From Actinomycetota bacterium (lineage in GTDB: Bacteria > Actinomycetota > Actinomycetes > S36-B12 > CAIYMF01), in the NCBI GenBank assembly GCA_020161245.1, contig JAIUOK010000010.1:29916-93915 (forward strand): a stretch of DNA of 64,000 nucleotides. Direction: 5' to 3'. This document shows positions 9,500-19,210 of the stretch, piece after piece. Made by a program: the position numbers and the translations under genes. The notes under the pieces were generated by a model, which saw only the letters and a program-made list of their open reading frames with translations, searched no databases and was not told the DNA's origin. Numbering within the stretch: the first letter of the stretch is position 1; each line of letters begins with the position of its first letter.

Positions 9500-10568
9500 G
9501 ACCGTGCGCCTCCTCCCGCAGCCGCGCGGCGAGCCGCGCCTCGGACAGCGTCGACGTGCCGAGCGCGTGGGCGAGCCCGCGCTCGATCGCCTCGGCCTGG
9601 TGCTTGGGCAGCTGGTGGTCGAGCCCACGCTCCTGCACGAACTCCTCGAACGCGTCGCGGGTGGAGTACGTCGGCTGGAAGCCGAGCACCTCCTTCATCC
9701 GCGTGGTGTCGAGCCCACGGCCATAGGTCAGGAACTTGATCTGCTCGGGCGAGAAGTCGGCGAGCCCGGCGCGGCGGAACCAGCCGCCCACGAGGCCGAC
9801 CATCGGAGTCGGCACCGGCAGCACGGTCTTGCCCGCGAGCCTCAGCGCCTGCGACAGCATGAGGACGCCGTCGCCGCTGATGTTGAACGTGCCCTGCTGG
9901 TCGGAGTGCACGGCGACGCGGGTGGCCTCGAGGCCGTCGTCCTCGTGGACGAACTGGAGGCGGGCGTCGTGGCCGAGGACCGTCGGGACTACCGGCAGGC
10001 CGAAGTAGGCGGCCATCGGGGTGTCGACCTTGGGGCCGATGAAGTTGGCGAACCGCAGCGTCGTCACCGTGACGTCGGGACGCCGGCGCGCGAAGCCGCG
10101 CACGTAGGCCTCGACCTCGACGGAGTCCTTGGCCCAGCCCGACCGCGGCTGGCTCTTGGGCTCGGTGTCCTCGGTGAACATCGCGGGGTCCTTGGGCCCG
10201 GCGCCGTAGACCGACGACGTCGACTTCACGACCAGCCGCTGCACGCCTTCGGACTTCTGGCAGGCGGCGAGCAGCTGCATCGTGCCGATGACGTTGATCT
10301 CCTTCATCGACACGCGCCCGCCGGCCTGCACGGGCGTGGAGATGACGCCCATGTGCACGACGGTGTCGACACCGGCCGCGGCGATGACCTTGCCGATGAT
10401 CGGGTTGCGGATGTCGGCGCGCACGAACTCGGCGCTGCCGATGTCGGACCGCGGCGGGATGACGTCCACCCCGACGACGCGGTCGATCGCGGGATCGTGC
10501 GACAGGATCCGCGCCATGCGGCTGCCGAGGTGCCGCGAGACGCCCGTGACCAGCACGACCCGTGCCAT
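9492..10568 (-). CDS. NAD-dependent epimerase/dehydratase (GalE2/Rv0501-like)
   Basis: A 358-residue extended short-chain dehydrogenase with the cofactor motif TGVSRHLGSRMA near residue 8, the STSSVYG segment at the active site and a typical C-terminal substrate domain. The canonical Y-x-x-x-K pair is not obvious after SVYG, so classic UDP-glucose 4-epimerase chemistry should not be assumed. Orthologues sit between the bS22-like gene and the acyltransferase in mycobacteria. ATG at 10568 with a GGGAGG ribosome binding site. Confidence 0.85.
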
Positions 10569-10680
10569 CGACGCCTCCCTCGGTGCCCCGGCTACCCGGC
10601 GGTAGCCACCGCTCCCATCCTGCCCCACCCGCGTCCCCGGAGCACGCCCCCGCCCCGGACCCGCGCGGTCCGCCGTTTCC

Positions 10681-10817
10681 GGGTGAAGGTGCCCCTCCTT
10701 GCGATAGAAGCAAGAAAAGCGCCCCAGGCTGTCCACAGCTCGCGGCTCGGCTCGAGGCCTTGTGGACAGCCTGGGGCGGAAAACTTGCTTCTATCGCAAG
10801 CGGGGGCACCCTCACCG
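10681..10817. repeat. Long palindromic element with DnaA-box-like inner arms, copy 1
   Basis: Arms 10681-10737 and 10761-10817 flank a 23-base loop. Within each arm, CTTGCGATAGAAGCAAG (10698-10714) and CGCCCCAGGCTGTCCACA (10720-10737) pair perfectly with 10784-10800 and 10761-10778; five bases between them do not pair. The outer 17 bases match at 14 positions. A second copy lies at 31349-31442. The inner arm contains CTGTCCACA, which differs at one base from the actinobacterial DnaA box TTGTCCACA. Confidence 0.9.
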
Positions 10818-10857
10818 TGAACCGGACCAGCGGCACGAGGGGGCCGCCGAACGAGCA

Positions 10858-10889
10858 CGAGGCGGGATCCCCGGGGGGATCCCGCCTCG
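10858..10889. terminator. Terminator-like hairpin after the bS22-like gene
   Basis: Perfect 15-bp arms CGAGGCGGGATCCCC (10858-10872) and its complement (10875-10889) flank two bases, about 20 bases past the stop of the 32-residue gene. It lacks a T-tract, as is common in very GC-rich actinobacteria. Confidence 0.75.
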
Positions 10890-10910
10890 TCAGGCTGTGC
10901 GAAGCAGCAG

Positions 10911-11009
10911 CTACTTCTTGTTACGACGCTGCACGCGCGTCTTCTTGAGCAGCTTGCGGTGCTTCTTCTTGGCCATGCGCTTGCGGCGCTTCTTGATCAC
11001 GGAGCCCAC
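10911..11009 (-). CDS. bS22-like / AURKAIP1-COX24-domain basic micro-protein
   Basis: A 32-residue, extremely Lys/Arg-rich protein ([18 protein letters not shown] near the start). It is almost identical to the actinobacterial family annotated AURKAIP1/COX24-domain or small ribosomal protein bS22 (Rv0500B in M. tuberculosis), a component of the actinobacterial small ribosomal subunit. GTG start at 11009; a strong hairpin terminator follows. Its neighbours, the excisionase-like gene and the epimerase, match the mycobacterial order. Confidence 0.93.
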   Translation of the reverse strand: MGSVIKKRRKRMAKKKHRKLLKKTRVQRRNKK

Positions 11010-11196
11010 GGGCCGACCTCACTTGTCCTGGACTGCGGCCCGGCGGACCGCTGAGGGAAGGCGCACGGGGTGCCGCGCGCGACCGGGCCCCACCCTACCC
11101 GCCCGTACGGGGTGCCCGTGCCGGGTGGTCGAAGGCCGCGGTCCGCACGTGCAGACCCGGCACGCGGCGCCGGGTCGCAGCGAGGCGGGGCCTGGC

Positions 11197-11400
11197 TCAG
11201 GCGGTCTCGACGAAGGAGTCGCGCAGGTAGTCGCGGACGGCCTGCTCGGGCACGCGGAACGACCGGCCGACGCGCACGGCGGGCAGCTCGCCGTCGTGCA
11301 CGAGGCGGTAGACGGTCATCTTGGACACGCGCATCACGGTCGCCACCTCGGCGACGGTGAGGAACTTGACCTCGGACAGAGGCCGGTCGTTGCTCGCCAT
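11197..11400 (-). CDS. Excisionase-family (MerR-like) helix-turn-helix protein
   Basis: A 67-residue DNA-binding protein with the excisionase-type winged helix (FLTVAEVATVMRVSKMTVYRL, about residues 13-33) followed by a wing strand with RVGRSFRV. It corresponds to Rv0500A and is related in fold to BldC. ATG at 11400. It is followed after about 190 bp by the bS22-like gene. It is conserved in actinobacterial genomes outside mobile elements, so it is probably a chromosomal regulator and not a phage excisionase. Confidence 0.9.
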   Translation of the reverse strand: MASNDRPLSEVKFLTVAEVATVMRVSKMTVYRLVHDGELPAVRVGRSFRVPEQAVRDYLRDSFVETA

Positions 11401-11582
11401 GGTTCTTCGGACAGCTAGGTGGCAGATCCGGCTTCCCCACCTGACCCGCGACGACACGCGCTGCCGCTCCTTCTGGCGCCAGAGTAGTGGCGGACGTGAC
11501 GGTTGGGAATGGTGTGACGAACAGTGAGACGCCAGACCACCCGGACGGCGTACACCCGACGGCGCGCCGCTCCCGCACAGGG

Positions 11583-12776
11583 TCAGAAGCCGTGGTACGG
11601 ATCCGCGTTGAGGCCGTGCCAGGGGTAGACCGCCTCGCGGGTGCGCAGCACGGCGGCGTCGACCGGGTCGGCAGGGTCGTAGCCGGAGTCCCACGCCCGC
11701 ACCCTCGGGGTGCGCCCGTCGGTCATGAGGGCCGGGGTGGGCACCTTGAGCCAGTTCTCGACGAAGTCGCGCCACACCGCGGGCACCGGCGTCTCGGGCG
11801 GGACGGGCGTGCCGACCACCTCGCCGACCAGGTGCGACCACGCGCGCGGGACGACGTCGATCCACGAGTAGCCGCCGCCGCCGAGGGCCACCCACCGGCC
11901 GTCGCACACCTCGTGGGCGAGGCGGTGCAGGGCGGCGTAGGTCAGCCGCTGGCCGTCGATCGAGAGCTCGAGGTGGGCCAGCGGATCGTCGGCGTGGCTG
12001 TCGCACCCCTGCTGGGTGACAAGGATCTGCGGCTTGAAGCTGTGCAGCAGCTGCGGGACGACGCCGTCGAAGGCACGCAGCCACGCGTCGTCGCCGGTGT
12101 GCGGCGGCAGCGCGAGGTTGGCGGCGGTGCCGAGCGCGTCCGGGCCGCCGATCTCACCGGGGAACCCGGTGCCGGGGAACAGCGCCCGTCCGGACTCGTG
12201 GACGGAGACGGTGAGCACGCGAGGGTCGTTCCAGAACGCGGCCTGCACGCCGTCGCCGTGGTGGACGTCGACGTCGATGTAGGCGACGCGCTCGACGCCC
12301 TGGTCGAGCAGCCACTGGATCCCGACGGCGATGTCGTTGTAGACGCAGAAGCCCGACGCCGATGCCGGCATGGCGTGGTGCAGCCCCCCGCTGAGGTTCA
12401 CCGCGTGCAGCGCACGGCCGGAGTGCACCGACTGCACGGCGGCGAGGGTGGCCCCGACGACGGCGCGCGAGGCCTCGTGCATGCCTGCGAAGGTGGGCAC
12501 GTCCTCGGTGCCGAGCCCGCGGTGCAGGTCGACGTGCGACGGATCCGCCGACGCCGTGCGGACCGCCTCGACGAACTCGGGCTTGTGCACGGTCAGGAGC
12601 ATCTCGTCGTCGATGACGACGGGCGGCACGACCTCGACATGATCGGGCTGGACGAGGCCGAGGTCGCGGGCGAGCCGCATCGCGAGCTGCACGCGCACGG
12701 GCGCCAGCGGATGGCCCGGCCCGAAGTCGTACTTCGCCAGGGAGTCGTCCCAGACGACGTGGGCCTGGCCGGTCAC
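11583..12776 (-). CDS. acuC: AcuC-type deacetylase (class I HDAC fold)
   Basis: A zinc-dependent deacetylase of 397 residues. The HDAC signatures GGLHHAM (catalytic His pair), YIDVDVHHGDGVQ (zinc ligands) and the late GGGGYSW loop are all present. AcuC removes acetyl groups from acetyl-CoA synthetase and other proteins, linking acetate metabolism to acetylation. GTG start at 12776, four bases downstream of the proC stop, so it is likely the last gene of a PRODH-proC-acuC operon. Confidence 0.92.
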   Translation of the reverse strand: MTGQAHVVWDDSLAKYDFGPGHPLAPVRVQLAMRLARDLGLVQPDHVEVVPPVVIDDEMLLTVHKPEFVEAVRTASADPSHVDLHRGLGTEDVPTFAGMHEASRAVVGATLAAVQSVHSGRALHAVNLSGGLHHAMPASASGFCVYNDIAVGIQWLLDQGVERVAYIDVDVHHGDGVQAAFWNDPRVLTVSVHESGRALFPGTGFPGEIGGPDALGTAANLALPPHTGDDAWLRAFDGVVPQLLHSFKPQILVTQQGCDSHADDPLAHLELSIDGQRLTYAALHRLAHEVCDGRWVALGGGGYSWIDVVPRAWSHLVGEVVGTPVPPETPVPAVWRDFVENWLKVPTPALMTDGRTPRVRAWDSGYDPADPVDAAVLRTREAVYPWHGLNADPYHGF

Positions 12777-12780
12777 GCCG

Positions 12781-13584
12781 TCACGAGCCCGACGCGAGCT
12801 GCTGGCTGCGGTCGCGCGCGGCCTCCAGCGCGGAGATGAAGGCGGCGCGCACCTTGTGGTCGTCCAGCGTGCGGAGCGCGGCGACGGTGGTGCCGCCGGG
12901 CGAGGTCACGTTCTCGCGCAGCACGCCGGGGTGCTCGCCGGTCTCGCGGAGCATCGTCGCGGCGCCGTAGAGCGTCTGGACGACGAGCTCGGTGGCGGTC
13001 ACGCGCGGCAGGCCGAGGAAGACGCCCGCCTCGATCATCGCCTCGGTGACGTAGAAGATGTATGCCGGCCCGGAGCCGCTGATCGCGGTGACGGCGTCCT
13101 GGTGCTTCTCGGGAACGCGCACGACCTTGCCGACGGCGAGTAGCAGCGACTCGGCCTCGGCCAGGTGGTCGTCGTCGCAGTGCGCGCCGGCCGAGATGGC
13201 CGCCATCCCCTGGTCGACCAGCGCCGGGGTGTTGGGCATGACGCGCACGACGGGGGTGCCCGCGGGCAGCCGCGACTCGAGGAACTCGGTCGTGATGCCC
13301 GCCGCGAGCGAGACGACGAGGGTGCCGGGCTGCACGGAGCCGGAGACCTCGTCGAGCACCGAGGCCATGTCCTGCGGCTTCACCACGAGGACGAGCGTGG
13401 ACGCCTTCTGCGCGGCCTCGGTGTTGCCCAGGACCTCGACCCCGTACTTCGCGCGCAGCTCCTCGGCGCGCTCGGGGCGGCGCTCGGCGACGACGAGGTC
13501 GGCCGGCGCGCGGCCCGCGCGCAGGAGGCCGGAGAGCAGCGTCTCCCCCATCACGCCGGCGCCGATGACAGCGACGAGTCCCAT
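12781..13584 (-). CDS. proC: Pyrroline-5-carboxylate reductase
   Basis: Makes L-proline from pyrroline-5-carboxylate with NAD(P)H. The 267-residue protein has the Rossmann motif VIGAGVMGETLL at the N-terminus, VMPNTPALV in the middle and the C-terminal P5CR dimerisation motif GSGPAYIFYVTEAMIEAG. It starts 2 bases after the proline dehydrogenase stop, so two enzymes working in opposite directions on the same intermediate are cotranscribed. Orthologue Rv0500 shares the downstream neighbours. Confidence 0.95.
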   Translation of the reverse strand: MGLVAVIGAGVMGETLLSGLLRAGRAPADLVVAERRPERAEELRAKYGVEVLGNTEAAQKASTLVLVVKPQDMASVLDEVSGSVQPGTLVVSLAAGITTEFLESRLPAGTPVVRVMPNTPALVDQGMAAISAGAHCDDDHLAEAESLLLAVGKVVRVPEKHQDAVTAISGSGPAYIFYVTEAMIEAGVFLGLPRVTATELVVQTLYGAATMLRETGEHPGVLRENVTSPGGTTVAALRTLDDHKVRAAFISALEAARDRSQQLASGS

Positions 13585-13586
13585 GG

Positions 13587-14540
13587 TCAGCCCTTCGAGG
13601 TGAGCGCGCGTGCGAGCAGGGTCAGGTTCGCAGGTCGCTCGGCGAGGCGGCGCACCAGGTAGCCGTACCACTCGTCGCCGTAGGGGACGTAGACCCGCAT
13701 GCGGTGGCCCTCGGCGGCCAGGCGCAGCTGCTCGTCGGTGCGGACGCCGAAGAGCATCTGGAACTCGTAGCTGCCGGGCGCGCGGTCGGCGCGGATCGCG
13801 AGGGCCTCGCCGATGTCGATCAGCCGGGGGTCGTGGGTCGCGAGCATCGGGTAGCCGTCGCCCTGCAGCAGGATCTTCGCGCAGCGCACGTAGGCCTTGT
13901 CGATGTCGGCGCGGTCGGTGAAGGCGACGGTCTCGGGCTCGCGGTAGGCGCCCTTGCACAGCCGCACTCGGGAGCCGGCGGTGGCGAGGTCGCGGCAGTC
14001 GGCCTCGGTGCGGCGCAGGTACGCCTGGAGGACGACGCCGAGCCACGGGAAGTCCGCGCGCAGCTCGCGCGCGACGCCCAGCGTGGAGTCGGTGGTGGTG
14101 TGGTCCTCCATGTCGAGGGTGACCGTCGTGCCGACCTCCTTCGCCTTCTCGCAGATGGCGCGCGCGAAGTCGAGCGCGATCTTCTCGCCGTCGCCGGGCA
14201 GCGCCTGGCCGACGGCGGAGAGCTTCACCGACACCTCGGCGGCCGCGGTGAGCCCGGCGTCGTCGAGAGCGCCGAGCAGGGCGATGTAGGCGTCGCGGGT
14301 GGCCTCGGCCTGGGCGATCTCGACGGTGTCCTCGCCGAGGCGGTCGATGGTGACGAGGCGCCCGGTCGCCTGCAGCTCGGCGGAGGCGCGCACGGCGTCC
14401 TCCGTGCGCTCCCCGGCGACGAAGCGGTCGACGAGGGCGCGGGCCGGCGCGGCCTCGCTCGCGACCTGCTGCAGCTTCTCGTTGCGCGACGCGGACAGCA
14501 GCAGGCTGCGCAGCACCTCGGACTCCCGACGAGGGGGCAC
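13587..14540 (-). CDS. Proline dehydrogenase (monofunctional, FAD)
   Basis: Oxidises L-proline to pyrroline-5-carboxylate and passes electrons to quinone or FAD. The 317-residue monofunctional PRODH barrel shows the motif RVRLCKGAYREP and the C-terminal signature YVPYGDEWYGYLVRRLAERPAN (conserved EW-Y--RR). ATG at 14540. It is the first gene of the operon with proC and acuC. The family's second enzyme, P5C dehydrogenase, is not in this window. Confidence 0.93.
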   Translation of the reverse strand: MPPRRESEVLRSLLLSASRNEKLQQVASEAAPARALVDRFVAGERTEDAVRASAELQATGRLVTIDRLGEDTVEIAQAEATRDAYIALLGALDDAGLTAAAEVSVKLSAVGQALPGDGEKIALDFARAICEKAKEVGTTVTLDMEDHTTTDSTLGVARELRADFPWLGVVLQAYLRRTEADCRDLATAGSRVRLCKGAYREPETVAFTDRADIDKAYVRCAKILLQGDGYPMLATHDPRLIDIGEALAIRADRAPGSYEFQMLFGVRTDEQLRLAAEGHRMRVYVPYGDEWYGYLVRRLAERPANLTLLARALTSKG

Positions 14541-14598
14541 GGGCGTCCCGCCTCGCGGCCCACGCTACCGGTGGGCGGGGCGGTGGTGGCTGCCCGAT

Positions 14599-14631
14599 CC
14601 GCGCGCCGCCGCCGTGCGGGGCGGCGCGCGG
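14599..14631. terminator. GC hairpin after the basic repeat-like protein gene
   Basis: Perfect 12-bp arms CCGCGCGCCGCC (14599-14610) and complement (14620-14631) enclose a 9-base loop, 8 bases after the stop at 14640 and before the PRODH promoter. Likely terminator, no T-tract. Confidence 0.6.
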
Positions 14632-14639
14632 CCGACGGG

Positions 14640-15149
14640 TCAGCGGCTGTCGCGCTTGGCCTGGCGGCGGGCGCCTGCGGCCAGGGTCGAGGCGTTCTTC
14701 TTGCTGACGGCGGAGGCGTCAGAACGGGTGCGCTTGGTGGGCGCGGCCGGTGCAGCCTTGCGAGCACGGCCGGTCGACGCCGGCGCGGCCACCGGATTGG
14801 CCTTGGCGGCGCGGGCGGCCTCGAGGCGCTCGGCCTTGAGCTCGGCGGCGCTGCGGCGCGCGGCGGCGGCGAGGGCGGAGCTGACGGCGGCGAGCGCGAC
14901 CTCGAAGGCCTCGGCCTTGTCGCGGGCGCGCTGGTTCTGCTGCGACGCCTTGCCGCGGCCGCCCTTGGCGCCGACCTTCGACGCCCCGCCGCGGCGGTAC
15001 TGGCCGACCGTCTTGTTGCGCGCGCGGCGGATGCGGTCGTGGAGGTCGGCGAGGCCGTCCTCGTCGAGCTTGGCGAGCTCGGCCTTCTCGGTCTGCAGGA
15101 CCAGCAGGCGCTCGGAGTCGTTCAGCACCGACAGAAGGCGCTTGTCCAC
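14640..15149 (-). CDS. Basic Ala/Lys/Arg-rich hypothetical protein
   Basis: About 169 residues, not assigned to a known function. The first 60 residues look helical (DKRLLSVLNDSERLLVLQTE), followed by a conserved-looking basic stretch with RRARNKTVGQYRRG and a low-complexity Ala/Lys/Arg tail similar to histone-like tails, suggesting nucleic-acid binding. GTG at 15149 is chosen because a GAGGTGG ribosome binding site sits 5-7 bases upstream; GTG 15158 is possible. Confidence 0.7.
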   Translation of the reverse strand: MDKRLLSVLNDSERLLVLQTEKAELAKLDEDGLADLHDRIRRARNKTVGQYRRGGASKVGAKGGRGKASQQNQRARDKAEAFEVALAAVSSALAAAARRSAAELKAERLEAARAAKANPVAAPASTGRARKAAPAAPTKRTRSDASAVSKKNASTLAAGARRQAKRDSR

Positions 15150-15243
15150 GGTGTCCACCTCGGGTGAGTGCGGCCGGCCCTCGCGGCCGGCGTCGTACGA
15201 CCACCCTGCCGGATCCCGGCGGGGCACGCCATGGCGGGCCCGG

Positions 15244-15888
15244 TCAGCCCTTCTCGCGCTGCGCCTTCGTGGGCTGCGTCGGGGTGGTCAGCGCGGCCTG
15301 GATGGCGGGCGCCACGAGCGCGACGATCTCGTCCTCGGTCGCCGACGCCAGCGGCTCGATCTGCAGCACGTAGCGCGAGGCCGCGACGCCGACGAGGTAC
15401 GACGTCGCGAGCGACACGCGCATGCGTGCGTCGGGCACCCCGAGTACACCGACGACGCGATCGACCACCGCCGACTCGAGGAACTCGCGCAGCGACGCCG
15501 TGGCCTTCGACGCACCGGCGCCGTCGCGCACCATCTCCGCGAGCTGGTCGCGGGTCTCGGGGTCGTCGAGCATCCGCAGCGTGATGCGCACGAGGCGCTC
15601 GCCCATGCCGTCGATCCCGGGCGCGAGCAGCTGCGCCACCGACGTCGCCGGGTCGAAGGGCAGTCGCATGGCGGCCGCGAAGAGCTGCTCGCGGTTGCGG
15701 TAGTACCGGGACATGACGTCCGGCGCCACGCCGGCGGCTGCGGCCACCCCCTTGAGCGTCGTCCCCACGTATCCGCGGCGGGAGTAGGCCGCCCGTGCGG
15801 CGTCGAGGACGACGCGGGAGACGTCGTCGAGCTGCTGCTGGCGCTGCTCGTGGTCGGGATGCGGGGTCTGCCCCTGGTCCTCGGTCAT
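15244..15888 (-). CDS. TetR-family transcriptional regulator
   Basis: A 214-residue regulator with the N-terminal TetR helix-turn-helix ([33 protein letters not shown], about 38-70) and a variable C-terminal ligand domain of the type found in AcrR-like repressors. ATG at 15888 overlaps the isomerase stop by four bases (ATGA), so the two are cotranslated. Ligand and targets are unknown; the upstream isomerase is the likeliest local target. Confidence 0.88.
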   Translation of the reverse strand: MTEDQGQTPHPDHEQRQQQLDDVSRVVLDAARAAYSRRGYVGTTLKGVAAAAGVAPDVMSRYYRNREQLFAAAMRLPFDPATSVAQLLAPGIDGMGERLVRITLRMLDDPETRDQLAEMVRDGAGASKATASLREFLESAVVDRVVGVLGVPDARMRVSLATSYLVGVAASRYVLQIEPLASATEDEIVALVAPAIQAALTTPTQPTKAQREKG

Positions 15889-16700
15889 CGACGCACGCTC
15901 ACAGGGTCGAACTCCTCGGACGCTCCGGAGAGGTGGTGGCGGGCGAAGGCCAGCGACTCGACGAGGTCGAGCTCGCGCGACTCGCGGTCGACGGCCTTGC
16001 GGGTGGAGATCTCGACGACGACCTGGCCGTCGAAACCGCGGTCGACGAGGCCGCGCAGCACCTCGGCGCACGGCTGGTTGCCCCGGCCGGGGACCAGGTG
16101 CTCGTCGCGGGTCGACCCCGAGCCGTCGGCGAGGTGGACGTGGACGAGCCGGTCGCCGAGATCGTCGGCCATCTCGACGGCGTCGCTCTGCGACACCGAC
16201 GTGTGGCTGAGATCGAGCGTGGTGTGGAGGTAGTCCTCGTCGCGGACGTCCCAGCCCGGCACGTACGCGGCGAACTCGCGGCTCGCGGCCTTCCAGGGGT
16301 ACATGTTCTCGACCGCGAACCGGACGTCCGTCTCGTCCTGCATGCGCCGGATGCCCTCGACGAACTCGCGGCCGTAGTCGCCCTGCCACCGGAAGGGCGG
16401 GTGGACGACGACGGTCTGCGCGCCGAGCAGCTCGGCGGCCGCCTGGGCTCGCACGAGCTTGGCCCACGGGTCGGTGCCCCACACCCGCTGCGTCACGAGC
16501 AGGCAGGGGGCGTGGATGGAGGTGATCGCGATGCCGTAGTGGTCGCGCAGGCGCAGCAGCGCCTCGGGGTCCTGGCTGACGGCGTCGGTGAGGACCATGA
16601 CCTCGAGCCCGTCGTAGCCGAGCCGCGCGGCGGTCTCGAACGACGCAGCCGTCGTCTCCGGGTAGGTCGACGCGGTCGACAGGGTGACGAGCGGGCTCAC
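15885..16700 (-). CDS. Sugar phosphate isomerase/epimerase (AP-endonuclease-2 TIM barrel)
   Basis: A 271-residue xylose-isomerase-like TIM barrel. Metal-site residues are visible in [22 protein letters not shown] and [11 protein letters not shown], matching the family around Rv0498. The substrate is unknown. The GTG start at 16700 is directly after a GGATGAGG ribosome binding site and lies 4 bases downstream of the ctpE stop. The TetR gene follows with an ATGA overlap. Confidence 0.85.
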   Translation of the reverse strand: MSPLVTLSTASTYPETTAASFETAARLGYDGLEVMVLTDAVSQDPEALLRLRDHYGIAITSIHAPCLLVTQRVWGTDPWAKLVRAQAAAELLGAQTVVVHPPFRWQGDYGREFVEGIRRMQDETDVRFAVENMYPWKAASREFAAYVPGWDVRDEDYLHTTLDLSHTSVSQSDAVEMADDLGDRLVHVHLADGSGSTRDEHLVPGRGNQPCAEVLRGLVDRGFDGQVVVEISTRKAVDRESRELDLVESLAFARHHLSGASEEFDPVSVRR

Positions 16701-16704
16701 ACCC

Positions 16705-19083
16705 TCATCCTGCGTCGTGCGGGGCCTCGTCACCAACCGGGTCGCCGGAATCGTGACGGATGCCGGCCACCGCGTGGACGATGCTGATGGCGGCTGCGCC
16801 CAGGATGCCTACCCCGACCGCGATCAGCCCGTCGGTGTCGGGCGCCCACGAGATGGCGAACAGCTTCGAGAACAGGGGGATGTACAGCACCCCGAGGAAG
16901 GCCACGAGCATGGCAGCGCAGATGCCGACGCGGATGAGGTCGTAGGGCCGGGCGACCTGGACGAGGATCCACCACGACACGATGAACAGCGTCACGCAGG
17001 CGGCGGCCTGGGCCTGCGGCACGTCGTCGCCGGTGACCTTCATGACGCTGAGGTAGGTGATGTACGCCGAGATGGCGATGACCGCGCCGGAGGGCATCGC
17101 GAACTTGATCACGCGGCCGAAGAAGCCCTTCTTGAACCGCTGCGTGTTGGGCAGCAGGGCCAGGAAGAACGCGGGCGTCCCGATGGTGAGCGCGGTGACC
17201 ACCGTGAGGTGGCGGTTGAGGAACGGGAAGGGCAGCGTGAGAAGGATCGTGGCGACCGAGACGAGCATCGCGTAGAAGCTCTTGCTCAGGAACAGCTGGG
17301 AGACGCGCTCGACGTTGCCGAGCACCCGGCGGCCCTCGGCCACCACCGACGGCATGACGGCGAAGCGGTCGTCGAGCAGCACGATCTGCGCGACCGACCG
17401 GGTGGCCCCGGCCCCCGACCCCATCGCGATGCCGAGGTCGGCGTCCTTGAGCGCGAGCACGTCGTTGACGCCGTCGCCGGTCATCGCGACGACGTGCCCC
17501 TTGCTCTGCAGCGCACCGACCATGGCCCGCTTCTGCGCGGGCGTCACCCGGCCGAACACGCTGTGCGTCTCCAGGATCTCGGCCAGCTCGGCCTGGTCGT
17601 CCGGGAGCGTGCGCGCGTCGACGGGGTCGTCGGCCCCGGGCACGCCGGCCTGCGTCGCGATCGCGCCCACGGTGACGGCGTTGTCGCCGCTGATCACCTT
17701 GAGCTTCACGTTCTGGTCGAGGAAGTAGGCCACGGTGTCGGCGGCGTCGGAGCGCAGGGTCTGGTTGATGACGACCAGCGCCGCCGGACGGATCGGGCCG
17801 GTACCGGCGTCGGCGTCGGGCTCGCCCTCGGCGGCGGCGAGGACCAGGACGCGTGCCCCGGCGGAGGCGAGGCCGTCGCCCTTCTGACGCACCGGGTCGC
17901 CGTCGGGCAGCAGCATCTCCGGTGCCCCGAGCACCCAGGCGCCACGCCCCTCGAAGGTGGCGCTCGACCACTTGCGCGCGCTGTTGAACGGCACGGCCGA
18001 CGTCGCGGTCCAGCCCTCGGGTCCGGGGTAGGACGACGCGATGGCGGCGAGCGTCGCGTTGGGGTCCTGCTCGCTGGCGCCCAGCGCTCCGAGGACGGCG
18101 CCGACATCGACCGACTCGTCGAGCGTCACGACCTGGTGCACCGACATGCCCGGCTCGGTGAGGGTGCCGGTCTTGTCGACGCAGACGACGTCGACGCGGG
18201 CGAGCACCTCGACTGCCGGCATGTCCTGCACGAGGGCCTTGCGCTGGGCCAGCCGGATGACGCTGACCGCCATCGCGACGCTGGTGAGCAGCACCAGCCC
18301 CTCGGGCACCATCGTGATGACGCCCGGCACCGTGCCGGCGACCGACTTCTTGAGGTCGCCGTCGGTCGCCTGCCACTGCGACCAGAACAGCAGCGCGCCG
18401 ACCGGGATGAGGAAGTAGGACACGATCCGGATGAACCGCATGATCGAGTAGCGGAGCTCGGACCGGGTCAGGGAGAACTTGCTCGCCTCGTCGACGATCT
18501 GCGAGGCGTAGGAGGCGTGCCCGACCTTCGTCGCGCGGACGATCCCCGAGCCCGCGACGACGAACGACCCCGACAGCACCTCGTCGCCGACCGCCTTGTC
18601 GACCGAGTCGGCCTCGCCGGTGAGCAGCGACTCGTCGAGCTCGAGCCCCTGCGACTCCACCACCTCGGCGTCGACGAGCATCTGGTCGCCGGTGCGCAGC
18701 AGGATCAGGTCGTCCTCGACCACCTCGTTCGGCGGGATCTCGGCGTCGACGCCGTCGCGGCGCACCATCGCCTGCTGCTGGCCGACGAGGCTCAGCTTCG
18801 CCAGCGTCCGGGCGGCTCGGTACTCCTGGATGATGCCGATCGCCGTGTTGACCACGATGACGAGCCCGAACAGCGAGTCGATGAGCGGCGCCGCCCACAG
18901 CATGAGGATCCAGAGGGACCCGATGAGGGCGTTGAAGTAGGTCAGCGTGTTCGCGCGGACGATGTCGGAGAGGCTGCGTGCGTTCTTGTCCTTGACGTGG
19001 TTGACGCGGCCGGCGGCCACCCGCTCGGCGACGTCGGCGGCGGACAGGCCGCGGGCGGGATCGATCTCGGCGGCCGTCGTCAC
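16705..19083 (-). CDS. ctpE: CtpE-like cation-translocating P-type ATPase
   Basis: A 792-residue P-type ATPase with the phosphorylation motif D303-K-T-G-T-L-T, the actuator motif TGEAD near 155, PEGL in M4 (260-263) and the hinge TGDGVND. There are transmembrane pairs near 47-90 and 215-280 and several C-terminal helices, but no N-terminal heavy-metal domain. This matches CtpE, the Ca2+ P-type ATPase of mycobacteria; the ion is inferred. GTG 19083 is chosen because the upstream extension is not ATPase-like. Confidence 0.88.
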   Translation of the reverse strand: MTTAAEIDPARGLSAADVAERVAAGRVNHVKDKNARSLSDIVRANTLTYFNALIGSLWILMLWAAPLIDSLFGLVIVVNTAIGIIQEYRAARTLAKLSLVGQQQAMVRRDGVDAEIPPNEVVEDDLILLRTGDQMLVDAEVVESQGLELDESLLTGEADSVDKAVGDEVLSGSFVVAGSGIVRATKVGHASYASQIVDEASKFSLTRSELRYSIMRFIRIVSYFLIPVGALLFWSQWQATDGDLKKSVAGTVPGVITMVPEGLVLLTSVAMAVSVIRLAQRKALVQDMPAVEVLARVDVVCVDKTGTLTEPGMSVHQVVTLDESVDVGAVLGALGASEQDPNATLAAIASSYPGPEGWTATSAVPFNSARKWSSATFEGRGAWVLGAPEMLLPDGDPVRQKGDGLASAGARVLVLAAAEGEPDADAGTGPIRPAALVVINQTLRSDAADTVAYFLDQNVKLKVISGDNAVTVGAIATQAGVPGADDPVDARTLPDDQAELAEILETHSVFGRVTPAQKRAMVGALQSKGHVVAMTGDGVNDVLALKDADLGIAMGSGAGATRSVAQIVLLDDRFAVMPSVVAEGRRVLGNVERVSQLFLSKSFYAMLVSVATILLTLPFPFLNRHLTVVTALTIGTPAFFLALLPNTQRFKKGFFGRVIKFAMPSGAVIAISAYITYLSVMKVTGDDVPQAQAAACVTLFIVSWWILVQVARPYDLIRVGICAAMLVAFLGVLYIPLFSKLFAISWAPDTDGLIAVGVGILGAAAISIVHAVAGIRHDSGDPVGDEAPHDAG

Positions 19084-19210
19084 CGGCCCACCGTACGGCC
19101 TGCTCCGCGCGCCCGTGGGCCCGCGCCCGACGAAACCGTGACGTAGGGGACCCGCTGGGCAAGTGCGACGCGTCGGAAGAGCGACGCCTCGCCCCTCCGG
19201 ATCGAGCCGG

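Noticed and set aside
11197..11400. Excisionase-like HTH as evidence of a prophage or integrative element
   Set aside because: The same gene sits beside the bS22-like gene in other actinobacteria, and no integrase is nearby; it is a chromosomal family.
16684..19146. Very long plus-strand open frame opposite ctpE (about 820 residues)
   Set aside because: It is rich in His, Arg, Gly and Asp, has no recognisable domain and is exactly antisense to a clear P-type ATPase; typical GC-rich shadow frame.
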